Source: Sandarakinorhabdus oryzae
GTDB lineage: Bacteria > Pseudomonadota > Alphaproteobacteria > Sphingomonadales > Sphingomonadaceae
DNA length: 39,290 nt
Reading direction: 5' to 3'
NCBI RefSeq assembly: GCF_009733735.1
Contig: NZ_WNJP01000007.1
Location: 1-39,290 of the forward strand
Under the pieces are notes generated by a model that was not told the DNA's origin, searched no databases, and was given only the letters and a program-made list of their open reading frames with translations. Within the stretch, counting starts at the first letter, position 1. Every line of letters starts with the position of its first letter. The position numbers were made by a program, and so were the translations under genes. Positions 1 to 8,429 of the stretch are shown in pieces.

Positions 1-174
1 CGGCTGGAAATCGCACTGCCCGGCGGGGCGACCGCCCTGCGCGAGGCGTTGGCGTTGCGCGGCTGGGCGCTTGATCCGGTGGGCGCCGATCTGGTGCTGC
101 GGCGACTGCCGGCACCGGTTGCGCCGCCGCCGACCAAGCCTGCTGCACCAACGCCCACACCGCCCGGCCGATGA
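1..174 (+). CDS. C-terminal end of an unidentified protein (5' part outside window)
   Basis: An open frame enters from the left edge and stops with TGA at 172-174, overlapping the next gene's ATG (ATGA). The visible 57 residues contain a stretch reading GATALREALALRGW followed by a proline/alanine/threonine-rich tail ending in PPGR. From memory, sphingomonad genomes often carry, just before the HdaA gene, a protein annotated as heavy-metal-associated domain-containing whose C-terminus has a similar ALRAALAARGW segment; that resemblance is the only clue to identity and is weak. The 4-base overlap suggests translational coupling with hdaA. Confidence 0.6.
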   Translation, partial: RLEIALPGGATALREALALRGWALDPVGADLVLRRLPAPVAPPPTKPAAPTPTPPGR

Positions 175-782
175 GCGCCGCGCCCGAACCGGCGCTGCCG
201 CTGGCCTGGCCGGTCGATCACAGCCCTGACCGGCTTGCCATCACCGAGGCCAATCGCGCCGCTGCCGCCTGGCTGGCGGCCCCAAGCCTTTGGCCGGTGC
301 CGGTAACGTTGATCGTCGGGCCGGAAGGCAGCGGCAAGACCCACCTGGCGCGCTGGTTTGCCGCCCATCACCGGGCGCAGGTGATCGAGAATGCGGAAAG
401 GCAAGACCCGGAAAGCCTGTTCCACGCCTGGAACGCCGCCACCCGCGAAACGCCGCTGCTGCTTACCAGCCCTCTCAGCCCGCGCGATTGGGGCCATGGC
501 CTGCCCGATCTGGCCAGCCGGCTGGCGGCGACGCCATTGGTCAGGCTCGGTGAGCCGGATGATGAACTGCTCGGCGCCGTGCTGGCCAAGCTGTTCGGGG
601 AACGCGGCATCAAGGTGGGCGATGATCTGATCCGCTGGCTGGTGGTGCGCATCGAGCGCAGCCTTGTGGCGGCGCAGGCGGTGGTTGCGGCGCTGGATGC
701 TGCCGCGCTTTCCCGCCGCCGCGCCATCACCATTCCCTTCGCCCGCGAAGTCGTCGACGGGCAGGGCGAATTCGGTTTCTAG
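171..782 (+). CDS. hdaA: DnaA regulatory inactivator HdaA-like ATPase
   Basis: This 203-residue protein resembles the AAA+ ATPase region of DnaA without its DNA-binding domain. The Walker A loop GPEGSGKT is at residues 50-57, and an ENAERQDPESLFHAWN segment follows where Hda proteins carry Walker B-like sequence. The acidic Walker B looks degenerate, as is common in short Hda proteins. In alphaproteobacteria HdaA works with the replisome clamp to promote hydrolysis of DnaA-bound ATP and prevent re-initiation of replication; that role is inferred from the family. The length is typical. The ATG overlaps the preceding stop codon. The gene order partial gene-hdaA-ppk1-ppx is one I associate with sphingomonads, although here two reverse-strand genes lie between hdaA and ppk1. 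The stop codon abuts the palindromic element at 781-1048. Confidence 0.83.
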   Translation: MSAAPEPALPLAWPVDHSPDRLAITEANRAAAAWLAAPSLWPVPVTLIVGPEGSGKTHLARWFAAHHRAQVIENAERQDPESLFHAWNAATRETPLLLTSPLSPRDWGHGLPDLASRLAATPLVRLGEPDDELLGAVLAKLFGERGIKVGDDLIRWLVVRIERSLVAAQAVVAALDAAALSRRRAITIPFAREVVDGQGEFGF

Positions 783-1048
783 GCCGTGAACGCATGAAAT
801 CCACCCTTCGTGATGGCCCGGAGAAGCCAAATCGGCGTTGGCGGAAGGCGAAGGCGGGGCAAAGCCCCCCAGCGAGCCGCCCGACGACGTTGATTTGACT
901 TCTCCGGGCCACCGCAGGCGGGATTGTGCAGCCCGATGCAGCGCTCGCTGCGCTTGGGCGGTAGCGCTGCTACCGCCACGGCGCTTGCTCACTCGCCTCG
1001 GGCTGCACAATCCCGTCCCGACGGGTGAATTTCATGCGTTCACGGCCT
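781..1048. repeat. Nested inverted-repeat (branched palindromic) element filling a convergent intergenic gap
   Basis: Three sets of complementary arms are nested here. Outer arms 781-806 and 1023-1048 match at 25 of 26 positions. Inside them, 815-833 pairs with 892-910 (18 of 19) and 920-936 pairs with 998-1014 (17 of 17). The second inner arm encloses smaller hairpins, 957-965/969-977 (perfect 9 bp, 3-base loop) and 938-943/946-951. A single strand could fold into an outer stem carrying two side arms. The element takes in the last two bases of the hdaA stop codon and ends directly beside the lipase stop codon on the other strand. It could be a MITE-like or REP-like mobile repeat or a bidirectional transcript end. 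I found no open frame in it with a convincing start, and no second copy in this window. Confidence 0.8.
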
Positions 1049-2218
1049 TTAGTCGCCCAGCCGGTCGAGCGCGTGGCGGGCGGTGGAGACGACGGCGCGG
1101 AACAGCAGCTCCAGCACCCAGCGCAGGAAGGCGCGGGACAGGTCCTTGGCAGCCGTCGCGGCGCGGCCGAGGAACTTGAAGATCGCCCTCACCAGGGTCG
1201 AGATATAGGCGGACAGTTCGAGCGAGGCTTCGACTCCAGCCGCCAGCACCGACGCGATGCGATCCAGCAGCGTGGCGCCCACGGTCAGCACCGAACCCAC
1301 CACCACTTGTGCTGCGCGCTTCAAGATCCAGGCCAGCGCGTCGCCGATCAAGCCGAGCAGCCGGGCCGATCCCATCACGAAGCCGTTGGTGACGCCGCCT
1401 TCGGCCAGCCAGCGCTGCAGCTTGATACCGCTGTCCGGCTCCTGCCCGACGACGCTGAGGCCCGACCAGCTCATCTCGCCGACGCCGGGCACATAGCTGT
1501 CGTCCATGCCGTGATATTTCGGATTGATGATGCCGCCATCTGTGTTGGGCAGGGCAAAGGCGTCGCCCGGTGGCGCGTGGAAGAACGGAAACAGCGGGAT
1601 CATCGGCACCGGATCGGCCGGGTGGAAGACACGGCGGATATTCTCGCTGCCGATATTGTTGTCGAGCCATCTGACGAAGGCCCAGTTGCCGACACGCGGC
1701 GCGCCGAACGTGTAGATGGAGACCCGGCGTTCGCCGCGCGCAATCAGGGTCGCGCCGTTCAGTGTGGCCAGCGCGCCGCCCAGGCTGTGGCCGACGATGT
1801 GGATGCGGCGGAACGGGCCGGCCGCCCGCAGCGACTGGTCGATCTGGCTCTGCATCGTCTCGCGCAGTCGGTTGAAGCCGGCGTGGACCAGCGCGCCGCC
1901 TGGCCCCACTTCCATGGCGATGGTCAGGTTGGTCAGCCAGTCTTCGACGCTGGTCTTGTACGTGCCGCGCGTCACCAGCAGCAGATCGCCTTCATAGGGC
2001 GTGTTGGCCTTGCCGCGCGCCAGATAGCCAAAGCCTGACGTGGTGCGGAACATGGATATGCCGGCCCGGCCGGATATGGGCGTGTTGGACGTGATGTCGA
2101 AAAACGCCTCCGTGCCCAGCGTGCGGCCACGCGCGGCCAGCCCGGCCATATCGGTGGTGCGCAGGCCATAGACGCCGGTGGCCGCCGCAGCGGCAAGCGC
2201 TGGGGTCAACTGGGTCAT
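1049..2218 (-). CDS. Class 3 lipase family protein with helical C-terminal extension
   Basis: The 389-residue protein carries an alpha/beta-hydrolase lipase core. The nucleophile elbow GHSLGGAL is at 143-150 (Ser145), the likely catalytic Asp is in ADPVPMIP (Asp202) and a likely His in KYHGMDD (His236); this order fits class 3 lipases. After about residue 245 comes some 145 residues of mostly alanine/leucine-rich sequence, probably amphipathic or membrane-associating helices, which I cannot assign to a family. No signal peptide is visible. The start at 2218 was chosen because [11 protein letters not shown] begins there and overlaps the upstream lipoprotein gene by 4 bases (ATGA); the longer frame to 2386 lies in that gene's coding sequence. 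The coupled lipoprotein suggests a joint function, perhaps enzyme plus envelope partner or protector; this is inference. Confidence 0.85.
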   Translation of the reverse strand: MTQLTPALAAAAATGVYGLRTTDMAGLAARGRTLGTEAFFDITSNTPISGRAGISMFRTTSGFGYLARGKANTPYEGDLLLVTRGTYKTSVEDWLTNLTIAMEVGPGGALVHAGFNRLRETMQSQIDQSLRAAGPFRRIHIVGHSLGGALATLNGATLIARGERRVSIYTFGAPRVGNWAFVRWLDNNIGSENIRRVFHPADPVPMIPLFPFFHAPPGDAFALPNTDGGIINPKYHGMDDSYVPGVGEMSWSGLSVVGQEPDSGIKLQRWLAEGGVTNGFVMGSARLLGLIGDALAWILKRAAQVVVGSVLTVGATLLDRIASVLAAGVEASLELSAYISTLVRAIFKFLGRAATAAKDLSRAFLRWVLELLFRAVVSTARHALDRLGD

Positions 2219-2727
2219 GGCTGCGCCTTTCCGGTCTCGCCAAGCGGGCTGATGGTGGCGCGGCCATAGACCGGGCCATTGTGGGCAATCGGCGCATCGA
2301 GGATCACGGTCACCGCCAGCGCACTGGCCTGCTTTCCGGCGCCCAGTTCGCCGCCGGCGCGATAATTGCGCTTGTCGAGCATCCACACATCAACTGTCTG
2401 GCCGGCGTGGGTGACGCGGATGGTCTGTTCCACGAACGGTTCGTGCGGCAACCAGGCCCTGAGGCCACCGCGCCGGCTGACGGCGGGCAGGCGGAAATTG
2501 CCCTGGGCATCGGTGGTGGTGCTGTCCTTGCCCTTCTCGTCGGTCAGGCCCCAGTCCCAGCTGCGTTCGACACTGGCGCCAGCCACCGGCGCGCCGCCCG
2601 ACAGCACCTGGCCGTGCAGTTCCGAAAATATCACCATGTCGGCCATGTCATTGCACCCTGAAAGCGTGGCGGCAGCCAGCAGGGCGAGCGCCAGCCTGGC
2701 ACCGTTTGGCCGGTTGCTGCGGTTCAT
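2215..2727 (-). CDS. DUF6795-like lipoprotein
   Basis: This 170-residue product starts with a lipoprotein signal: a basic N-terminus, a leucine/alanine core and the lipobox LSGC with Cys25. Residue 26 is Asn, so no inner-membrane-retention Asp is present. The mature part contains [20 protein letters not shown] and later [14 protein letters not shown], a pattern of carboxypeptidase-regulatory-like beta domains that I recall as DUF6795. Its biochemical role is not known to me. The start at 2727 was taken because it gives an intact signal peptide; the frame continues 49 codons upstream without plausible signal. The gene's TGA overlaps the lipase start, so the two form a two-gene operon, divergent from ppk1 with 152 bases between starts. 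Confidence 0.78.
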   Translation of the reverse strand: MNRSNRPNGARLALALLAAATLSGCNDMADMVIFSELHGQVLSGGAPVAGASVERSWDWGLTDEKGKDSTTTDAQGNFRLPAVSRRGGLRAWLPHEPFVEQTIRVTHAGQTVDVWMLDKRNYRAGGELGAGKQASALAVTVILDAPIAHNGPVYGRATISPLGETGKAQP

Positions 2728-2879
2728 CTGCTGCTGCAAAATCTGGCTCCACCCCGTCGCCGTCCTGCGAATGCCTTGATTTGTCTGCCGCTCTCGGGGC
2801 GGAGTCAACAGGCCGGCGCTGCTTTCCCGTCGCGTTTGGACACTACCCAGCGGCGATTGGCCGGGGTAAAGCATCGGCC

Positions 2880-5045
2880 ATGCAAATTGCGCCCGATCTG
2901 CTTCCCAACCAGCGCTACATCAACCGCGAACTGTCGTGGCTGTCGTTCAACGAGCGTGTGCTGGCCGAAGCCACCAACCGCGCCCATCCGCTGCTGGAGC
3001 GCCTGCGCTTCCTGTCGATCTCGGGCAACAACCTCGATGAATTCTACATGGTGCGCGTCGCCGGTCTGCGCGGCCAGGTGCGCGGCAATATCGACACGTT
3101 GAGCGCCGAAGGCATGACTCCGGCCCAGCAGTTGCTGGCCATTGCCGACCGCGCTGACCTGCTGATGGAAGAGCAGCAGCGGGTGTGGAGCCTGCTGGTC
3201 AAGGAACTGGCGCGCGCCGATTTCCAGGTGATCACCGCCGACCAGTTGGGCAAGGCGGAGCGGGACTGGTTGCAGACGCATTTCCTCGACCAGATTTTCC
3301 CGGTGCTGACCCCGCAGGCCATCGACCCGGCACACCCGTTCCCGTTCATCCCCAACAAGGGCTTTTCGCTGATCCTCGAACTGCGCCGCCAGTCGGACGA
3401 TGAACTGCTGCGCGCGCTGTTGATGTTGCCGGCGATGCTGCCGCGCTTCATCCGGCTGCCCGGCAAATCCGTGCGCTGGATCAGCCTTGAGAACACCATC
3501 CGCGCCTTCTTCGGGCAATTGTTTCCCGGTTACGATCTCATCGGCGATGGCGCCTTCCGCGTGATCCGCGATTCCGACATCGAGGTGGAGGAAGAGGCCG
3601 AAGATCTGGTGCGTTTCTACCAGACCGCGCTGAAGCGGCGGCGGCGCGGCGAGGTGATCCACCTCACCATGGAGGAAAATGCCCCGCCCGGCCTGTTGAT
3701 GCTGGTGAAGAGCCAATTGGGCGTGGAAGACCGTGATACCATCCTGGTCTCCGGCGTGCTGGGGATCAACGATCTGGCGCTGCTGGTGGAGGAAGACCGG
3801 CCCGACCTCAAGTTTGAACCGCACACGCCGCGCTTCCCCGAACGCATCCGCGAGCATGGCGGCGATTGCTTTGCCGCGATCCGCGCCAAGGACCTGGTGG
3901 TCCACCACCCTTATGAAAGCTTCGAGGTGGTGCTGGCCTTCCTGCGCCAGGCCGCGGCCGATCCCGACGTGATCGCCATCAAGCAGACGCTGTATCGCGC
4001 TGGCAAGAACTCGCCCATCGTGCGCGCCCTGATTGACGCGGCCGAGGCCGGCAAGTCGGTGACGGCGGTGGTCGAGCTGAAGGCGCGCTTTGACGAGGAA
4101 CAGAATATCCGCTGGGCCAGCGAGCTGGAACGCGCCGGCGTGCAGGTCGTCTATGGCTTTGTCGAATGGAAGACGCACGCCAAGCTGAGCATGGTGGTGC
4201 GGCGCGAGGGCGCGGCGATCCGCACCTATGTGCATTTCGGCACCGGCAATTATCACCCGGTGACGGCGCGCATCTACACCGATCTGTCGTTCTTCACCGC
4301 CGATCCGGTGCTGGCCCGCGATGCCGCGCAGGTGATGAACTATATCACCGGCTATGTGCAGCCGACCCGGCTGGAGAAACTGGCAATGGCGCCGCTCGCC
4401 ATGCGCAGTCGGCTCTATGGCCTGATCGACGAGGAGATCGCCCACGCGCGAAAAGGCCGGCCGGCAGCGATCTGGGTGAAACTGAACAGCCTGGTTGATA
4501 CCGGCATCATCGAGAAATTGTATGAAGCAAGTAGTGCCGGCGTCGAGATCGATCTGATCGTGCGCGGCATCTGCTGCCTGAAACCGGGCGTGCCCGGCCT
4601 GTCGGACAATATCAGGGTGAAATCGGTGATCGGCCGCTTCCTCGAGCACAGCCGCATCTGTGTGTTCAGCGGCGGCCATGAACTGCCCAGCCGCCATGCA
4701 CGCGTGTTCATCAGTTCGGCTGACTGGATGCCGCGCAACCTCGATCGCCGCGTGGAGATCATGGTGCCGATCGAGAATCCCACCGTCCACGCCCAGGTGC
4801 TGAACCAGGTGATGCTGGCCAATCTGAAGGACAACCAACAGAGCTGGGAAATGGACGCCGGTGGCCATTATGCCCGGGTCGAGGTCGGGCGCGACGATCC
4901 GTTCAACCTGCATCGCTATTTCATGACCAATCCCTCGCTGTCAGGCCGCGGCCAGATGAAGGATGCCAAGGCGGTGCCGGTGCTGGTGCTGCCGGATGAA
5001 GATGAGGATTTGAACGAGCAGACCGATGCCGCCGGCCTGGCCTGA
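2880..5045 (+). CDS. ppk1: Polyphosphate kinase 1
   Basis: PPK1 reversibly transfers the terminal phosphate of ATP to inorganic polyphosphate. The 721-residue product has the usual family length. The N-terminal helical domain begins with [16 protein letters not shown]. The autophosphorylated histidine is His452 in [10 protein letters not shown], equivalent to E. coli His435, followed by [10 protein letters not shown] second conserved histidine is His590 in LEHSRICVF, and [15 protein letters not shown] follows as in other PPK1 enzymes. The ATG at 2880 was chosen because homology starts at once; upstream in-frame codons lie in the divergent promoter region. The next gene, ppx, overlaps the last 20 bases, so synthesis and breakdown of polyphosphate are co-transcribed. 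Confidence 0.97.
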   Translation: MQIAPDLLPNQRYINRELSWLSFNERVLAEATNRAHPLLERLRFLSISGNNLDEFYMVRVAGLRGQVRGNIDTLSAEGMTPAQQLLAIADRADLLMEEQQRVWSLLVKELARADFQVITADQLGKAERDWLQTHFLDQIFPVLTPQAIDPAHPFPFIPNKGFSLILELRRQSDDELLRALLMLPAMLPRFIRLPGKSVRWISLENTIRAFFGQLFPGYDLIGDGAFRVIRDSDIEVEEEAEDLVRFYQTALKRRRRGEVIHLTMEENAPPGLLMLVKSQLGVEDRDTILVSGVLGINDLALLVEEDRPDLKFEPHTPRFPERIREHGGDCFAAIRAKDLVVHHPYESFEVVLAFLRQAAADPDVIAIKQTLYRAGKNSPIVRALIDAAEAGKSVTAVVELKARFDEEQNIRWASELERAGVQVVYGFVEWKTHAKLSMVVRREGAAIRTYVHFGTGNYHPVTARIYTDLSFFTADPVLARDAAQVMNYITGYVQPTRLEKLAMAPLAMRSRLYGLIDEEIAHARKGRPAAIWVKLNSLVDTGIIEKLYEASSAGVEIDLIVRGICCLKPGVPGLSDNIRVKSVIGRFLEHSRICVFSGGHELPSRHARVFISSADWMPRNLDRRVEIMVPIENPTVHAQVLNQVMLANLKDNQQSWEMDAGGHYARVEVGRDDPFNLHRYFMTNPSLSGRGQMKDAKAVPVLVLPDEDEDLNEQTDAAGLA

Positions 5046-6561
5046 GCGCATTTTGGAGCGCTGGCGGCCGGCCTCAACGCCGGCGGGCGCCGATGATGAC
5101 CGCTGCGCCATCATCGACATCGGCAGCAACTCCATCCGCCTTGTCGTCTATCACGGCCGCACCCGCATGCCGGAGACGATGTTCAACGAAAAGGTGATGG
5201 CCGGGCTGGGGCGCGGGCTGGCCGCCAATGGCCGGCTGAGCGACAATGCCATGGACGTGGCGGTGGCTGGCCTTCGCCGCTTTGCCGCGCTCACCCGGGC
5301 CATGGGCGTCGCCAATGTGCGCACTGTGGCCACAGCGGCGGTGCGTGAGGCGAGGAATGGCCACGACTTCATTGATCGGGTCGCTGCTGAATGCGGGCTG
5401 GCGATCGAGGTGATCGATGGCGAGGCCGAAGCGCGCGCCGCCGCCATGGGGCTGGTGTCGGGCATTCCGCTGGCCGATGGCGTGGTCGGCGATCTGGGTG
5501 GCGGCAGCCTGGAACTGATCCGCGTATCGGGCGGCGAGATGGGCAACCGCATCTCGCTCCCCATCGGCGCGCTGCGGCTGGATGCGGTCAGGAAGCGCGA
5601 CCGCCGCGCGCTGGCGCCGTTCATCGCCAAGGCGCTGGACAAGGTGGATTGGGCCGGGGAAGGCAAGGGCCGGCCCTTCTATACCGTGGGCGGATCATGG
5701 CGGGCGCTGGCGCAGATCCACATCTGGATGACCGGCCATCCGCTGCCAATCGTGCATCAATATGAGATGCCGGCGAGCGCCCCGGCCAAGCTGTTCCGCA
5801 GCCTTGCGCACACCGATCTCGCCACGCTGAAGGCCGTGCCGCATCTTTCGACCTCGCGGCTGCCGTCACTGCCGGGGGCGGCGATGCTGCTGGCGGCGGT
5901 GGTCAAGAAGCTCGGATCGTCCAGCGTCATCGCCTCGGGCTTTGGCCTGCGCGAAGGGCTGCTCTATGCCGATCTCCCGCCGGAAGAGCGGGCGCTTGAT
6001 CCGCTGATCGCCGCGGCCCGAGCCGAAGGCGCGCGCCAGGGCCGCTTTGCCGAACATGGTGACATGCTGTTCGACTGGATGGACCCGCTGTTCAGCGACG
6101 AACCGGCCGGGGATCGCCGCCTGCGGCTGGCGGCGTGCCTCTTGTCGGACATTGCCTGGCGCGCCCACCCGGATTTCCGCCCGGAACGCGGCGTTGACGT
6201 GGCGCTGCATGGCAATTGGGTGGCGGTCAATTCGGCAGAGCGGGCAGCGCTGGCCTGCGCGCTGCATTATTGTTTCGGCGGCAGTCCCGATGCGCCGGTG
6301 ATGGCCACGTTGTTGCAACTGGCGCCGGTGCAGCTGCTGGCCCGTGCCCGCGCCTGGGGGCTGGCGCTGCGCCTCGGTCAGCGCCTCACCGGCGGCACCG
6401 CCGTCGGGCTGGCCGCCAGCCGGCTGGAACGGGCCGGCAATGCACTGCTGCTTCGGGTGGGCAATGGCCATGTCGATCTGGCCGGTGGCGACGCCGTGCA
6501 ACGCCGGTTGAAGTTGTTGGGCGCGGCGCTCGGGCTGCAGCCGCAGATGGAGCTCAGCTGA
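5026..6561 (+). CDS. ppx: Ppx/GppA family exopolyphosphatase
   Basis: This enzyme removes terminal phosphates from polyphosphate or hydrolyses pppGpp. The 511-residue product has the ASKHA ATPase-like phosphate loops: [15 protein letters not shown] at 28-42 and [11 protein letters not shown] at 155-165, with acidic residues in [10 protein letters not shown] at 130-139 where the catalytic Glu normally sits. A C-terminal half of about 200 residues fits the HD-like domain of long Ppx proteins. The chosen ATG at 5026 overlaps ppk1 by 20 bases; there is no clear ribosome site, and a TTG at 5053 is an alternative. The first 25 residues are not conserved-looking. Placement behind ppk1 argues for polyphosphate rather than pppGpp as the main substrate. 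Confidence 0.92.
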   Translation: MPPAWPERILERWRPASTPAGADDDRCAIIDIGSNSIRLVVYHGRTRMPETMFNEKVMAGLGRGLAANGRLSDNAMDVAVAGLRRFAALTRAMGVANVRTVATAAVREARNGHDFIDRVAAECGLAIEVIDGEAEARAAAMGLVSGIPLADGVVGDLGGGSLELIRVSGGEMGNRISLPIGALRLDAVRKRDRRALAPFIAKALDKVDWAGEGKGRPFYTVGGSWRALAQIHIWMTGHPLPIVHQYEMPASAPAKLFRSLAHTDLATLKAVPHLSTSRLPSLPGAAMLLAAVVKKLGSSSVIASGFGLREGLLYADLPPEERALDPLIAAARAEGARQGRFAEHGDMLFDWMDPLFSDEPAGDRRLRLAACLLSDIAWRAHPDFRPERGVDVALHGNWVAVNSAERAALACALHYCFGGSPDAPVMATLLQLAPVQLLARARAWGLALRLGQRLTGGTAVGLAASRLERAGNALLLRVGNGHVDLAGGDAVQRRLKLLGAALGLQPQMELS

Positions 6562-7172
6562 TGCACGTTGCCATCCTCACCTTCGATGGCTTCAACGAGA
6601 TCGACAGTTTCGTGGCCGCAGCGATCATCAACCGGCTGCGTCCGCTTGGCTGGATGGCGCACATCACCTCGCCAGCGGTGCGCGTCACTTCGATGAACGG
6701 CGTGGAGATCGCGGCCCAGCGCCCGATCGAATTTGCCGCCGAGGCTGATGCCGTGATCATCGGCAGCGGCATCAAGACGCGCGAAGTGGCCGAAGATGCG
6801 GCCCTGCTGGCCCGGATCAGGCTCGATCCGACCCGACAGCTGATCGGCGCGCAATGTTCGGGCACGTTGCTGCTGGCCCGCTTGGGCCTGATCGGTTCGC
6901 TGCCGGCCTGCACCGATCTGATCAGCAAGCCCTGGGTGCAGGCGGCCGGCGTTGACGTGATCGATGCGCCGTTCGTGGCGCACGGCAATGTCGCGACCGC
7001 CGGCGGGTGCCTGGCTTCGCCCTATCTGGCGGCGTGGATCATGGCGCGCGGCGCTGGCTGGGAGGCGGCAGCGAGCGCCCTCCATTATGTTGCGCCGGTG
7101 GGTGAGAAGCAGCGCTTTGTCGAAAGTGCGCGGGCTGTTGTCGCGCCGTTTCTGGAGCCAGTGCCAGCTTAA
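6561..7172 (+). CDS. DJ-1/PfpI family protein
   Basis: This 203-residue protein belongs to the class I glutamine-amidotransferase-like superfamily. It opens with HVAILTFDGFNEIDSF, with Glu13 in the place of the conserved N-terminal acidic residue, and has the nucleophile elbow LIGAQCSGTLLLA with Cys99. An AHGNVATAGGCLAS segment near residue 140-155 matches the C-terminal part of ThiJ/PfpI proteins. Members include glyoxalase III/deglycase-like enzymes, chaperones and isonitrile hydratases, and the substrate cannot be told here. The start overlaps the ppx stop (TGATG), so it is probably the third gene of the ppk1-ppx operon. Its stop codon overlaps that of convergent rnd within the TTAA at 7169-7172. 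Confidence 0.85.
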   Translation: MHVAILTFDGFNEIDSFVAAAIINRLRPLGWMAHITSPAVRVTSMNGVEIAAQRPIEFAAEADAVIIGSGIKTREVAEDAALLARIRLDPTRQLIGAQCSGTLLLARLGLIGSLPACTDLISKPWVQAAGVDVIDAPFVAHGNVATAGGCLASPYLAAWIMARGAGWEAAASALHYVAPVGEKQRFVESARAVVAPFLEPVPA

Positions 7173-8338
7173 TCGCCGCTCAACTGGCTCATTTTCAGTT
7201 TGCCGTCGGTGACAGCAAAGCCAAGCCGGCCTTCCACCAGCGCCAGTGCATCGGCGCCAAAGATGTCGTGCCGCCAGCCCTGCAGCACATCAAGGCCATC
7301 GCGCTGGCCGGCGGCGAGCAGTTCCAGATCATCGGCGCGCACGATCAGGCGCGGCGCCACGCCGGCTTCCTTGGCGCGGATCTTCAGCAGCAATTTCAAC
7401 AGGTCAGCGATCAGCGCGCCTTCGCTCGACAGGCCCGGCCGCTGCGGCTCGCGCGCCGGCAATTCCTCGGGGTCGAGCGGCTGCGCCAGTTCCAGCGCTT
7501 CCATCAGACGGGCGCCGATGGCGTTGCCACCCCAGGCCGCCGACAGCCCGCGCACCTTGGCCAGATCGGCCTGGGTGCGGGGCGGTGAGGAGGCGAGATC
7601 GGCCAGTGTCTCGTCCTTGACGATGCGGCCGCGCGGCACATCCTTGTCCTGCGCTTCCAGCTCGCGCCAGCGCGCCAGCGCCTTCAGCCGGCCCAGCACG
7701 TCGGGCTTGCGGCTGGGCAGGCGCAGACGCAGCCAGGCACGTTCCGGATCATTGGCATAGGTGGCCGGATCGGAGGCGCGCGCCATCTCCTCGTCCAGCC
7801 ACTCGCCGCGGCCGGTGCGGCGGAGCTTGTCGACCATCTTGGGGAAGATGCGGGCGAGGTGGGTGACGTCGCCAATGGCATAATCGATCTGGCGATCGTT
7901 CAGCGGCCGCCGCGCCCAGTCGGTGAAGCGGGCGCCCTTGTCGATATGGATGTTGGTGTAGGCGGCAACCAGGTTGGTGTAGCCGATCTGCTCGCCCAGC
8001 CCCAGCGCCATGGCGGCGATCTGGGTGTCAAACAGCGGCTGCGGCGTCTTGCCGGTCAGATTGTAGATGATTTCCAGATCCTGCCCGCCGGCGTGGAAGA
8101 CTTTCAGAACCGGTTCTTCGACCAGCAGCTTCAACAGCGGCGTGAGATCGAGATCGGGGCTCTTGGGATCGATGGCGGCGGCTTCGTTAAGGCAGGCGAC
8201 CTGCACCAGGCACAGATCCGGGTAGTAGGTGCTCTCGCGCATGAATTCGGTGTCCACCGCGACGAAATCGGCGGCGGCCCAACGGGCGCAAAGTGCTTCG
8301 AGAGTCGCGGTGTCCGTCACCAGCGGATGAATCAGCAT
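7169..8338 (-). CDS. rnd: Ribonuclease D
   Basis: RNase D is a 3'-5' exoribonuclease that trims stable RNAs such as tRNA precursors. The 389-residue product shows the DEDDy nuclease residues: Asp29 and Glu31 in AVDTEFMRE, Asp87 in FHAGGQDLEII, and Tyr153/Asp157 in DYAIGDVTHLARIF. An HRDC-type segment follows around ALARWRELEAQDKDVPRG, as in full-length RNase D. I took the ATG at 8338 (MLIHPLVTDTATL) because family homology starts there; a longer frame adds 11 residues that do not look conserved. The gene is divergent from aspS with 91 bases between starts and convergent with the DJ-1-like gene. Confidence 0.94.
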   Translation of the reverse strand: MLIHPLVTDTATLEALCARWAAADFVAVDTEFMRESTYYPDLCLVQVACLNEAAAIDPKSPDLDLTPLLKLLVEEPVLKVFHAGGQDLEIIYNLTGKTPQPLFDTQIAAMALGLGEQIGYTNLVAAYTNIHIDKGARFTDWARRPLNDRQIDYAIGDVTHLARIFPKMVDKLRRTGRGEWLDEEMARASDPATYANDPERAWLRLRLPSRKPDVLGRLKALARWRELEAQDKDVPRGRIVKDETLADLASSPPRTQADLAKVRGLSAAWGGNAIGARLMEALELAQPLDPEELPAREPQRPGLSSEGALIADLLKLLLKIRAKEAGVAPRLIVRADDLELLAAGQRDGLDVLQGWRHDIFGADALALVEGRLGFAVTDGKLKMSQLSGD

Positions 8339-8364
8339 GGCGCCCGTTACTCCAATCTCGCCGC

Positions 8365-8393
8365 TTGACAAAGCGGTGAATGACGTGTGCTAG
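8365..8393 (+). promoter_or_regulatory. Predicted housekeeping-sigma promoter of aspS
   Basis: A perfect -35 box TTGACA at 8365-8370 is followed after 17 bases by TGCTAG at 8388-8393, a -10 spelling I associate with alphaproteobacterial promoters. It lies 36 bases upstream of the aspS ATG, giving a short leader. This is the best-matching promoter in the window by eye. Confidence 0.72.
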
Positions 8394-8429
8394 CCGCCGC
8401 TCACGAACAAAGTTCCTGGAACCGCCAAA

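Noticed and set aside
838-1179. Open frames crossing the palindromic element
   Set aside because: Arginine-rich frames without a ribosome site that run into the lipase gene in antisense; explained by the GC-rich hairpins.
2805-4913. A long reverse-strand open frame of about 700 codons opposite ppk1
   Set aside because: Histidine- and glutamine-rich composition without any family motif, entirely antisense to a well-recognised ppk1; typical mirror frame in GC-rich DNA.
8405-8422. GAAC units and a GTTCCTGGAAC palindrome upstream of aspS, considered as an SOS box
   Set aside because: The two GAAC units are 10 bases apart rather than 7, and aspS is not an expected SOS gene.
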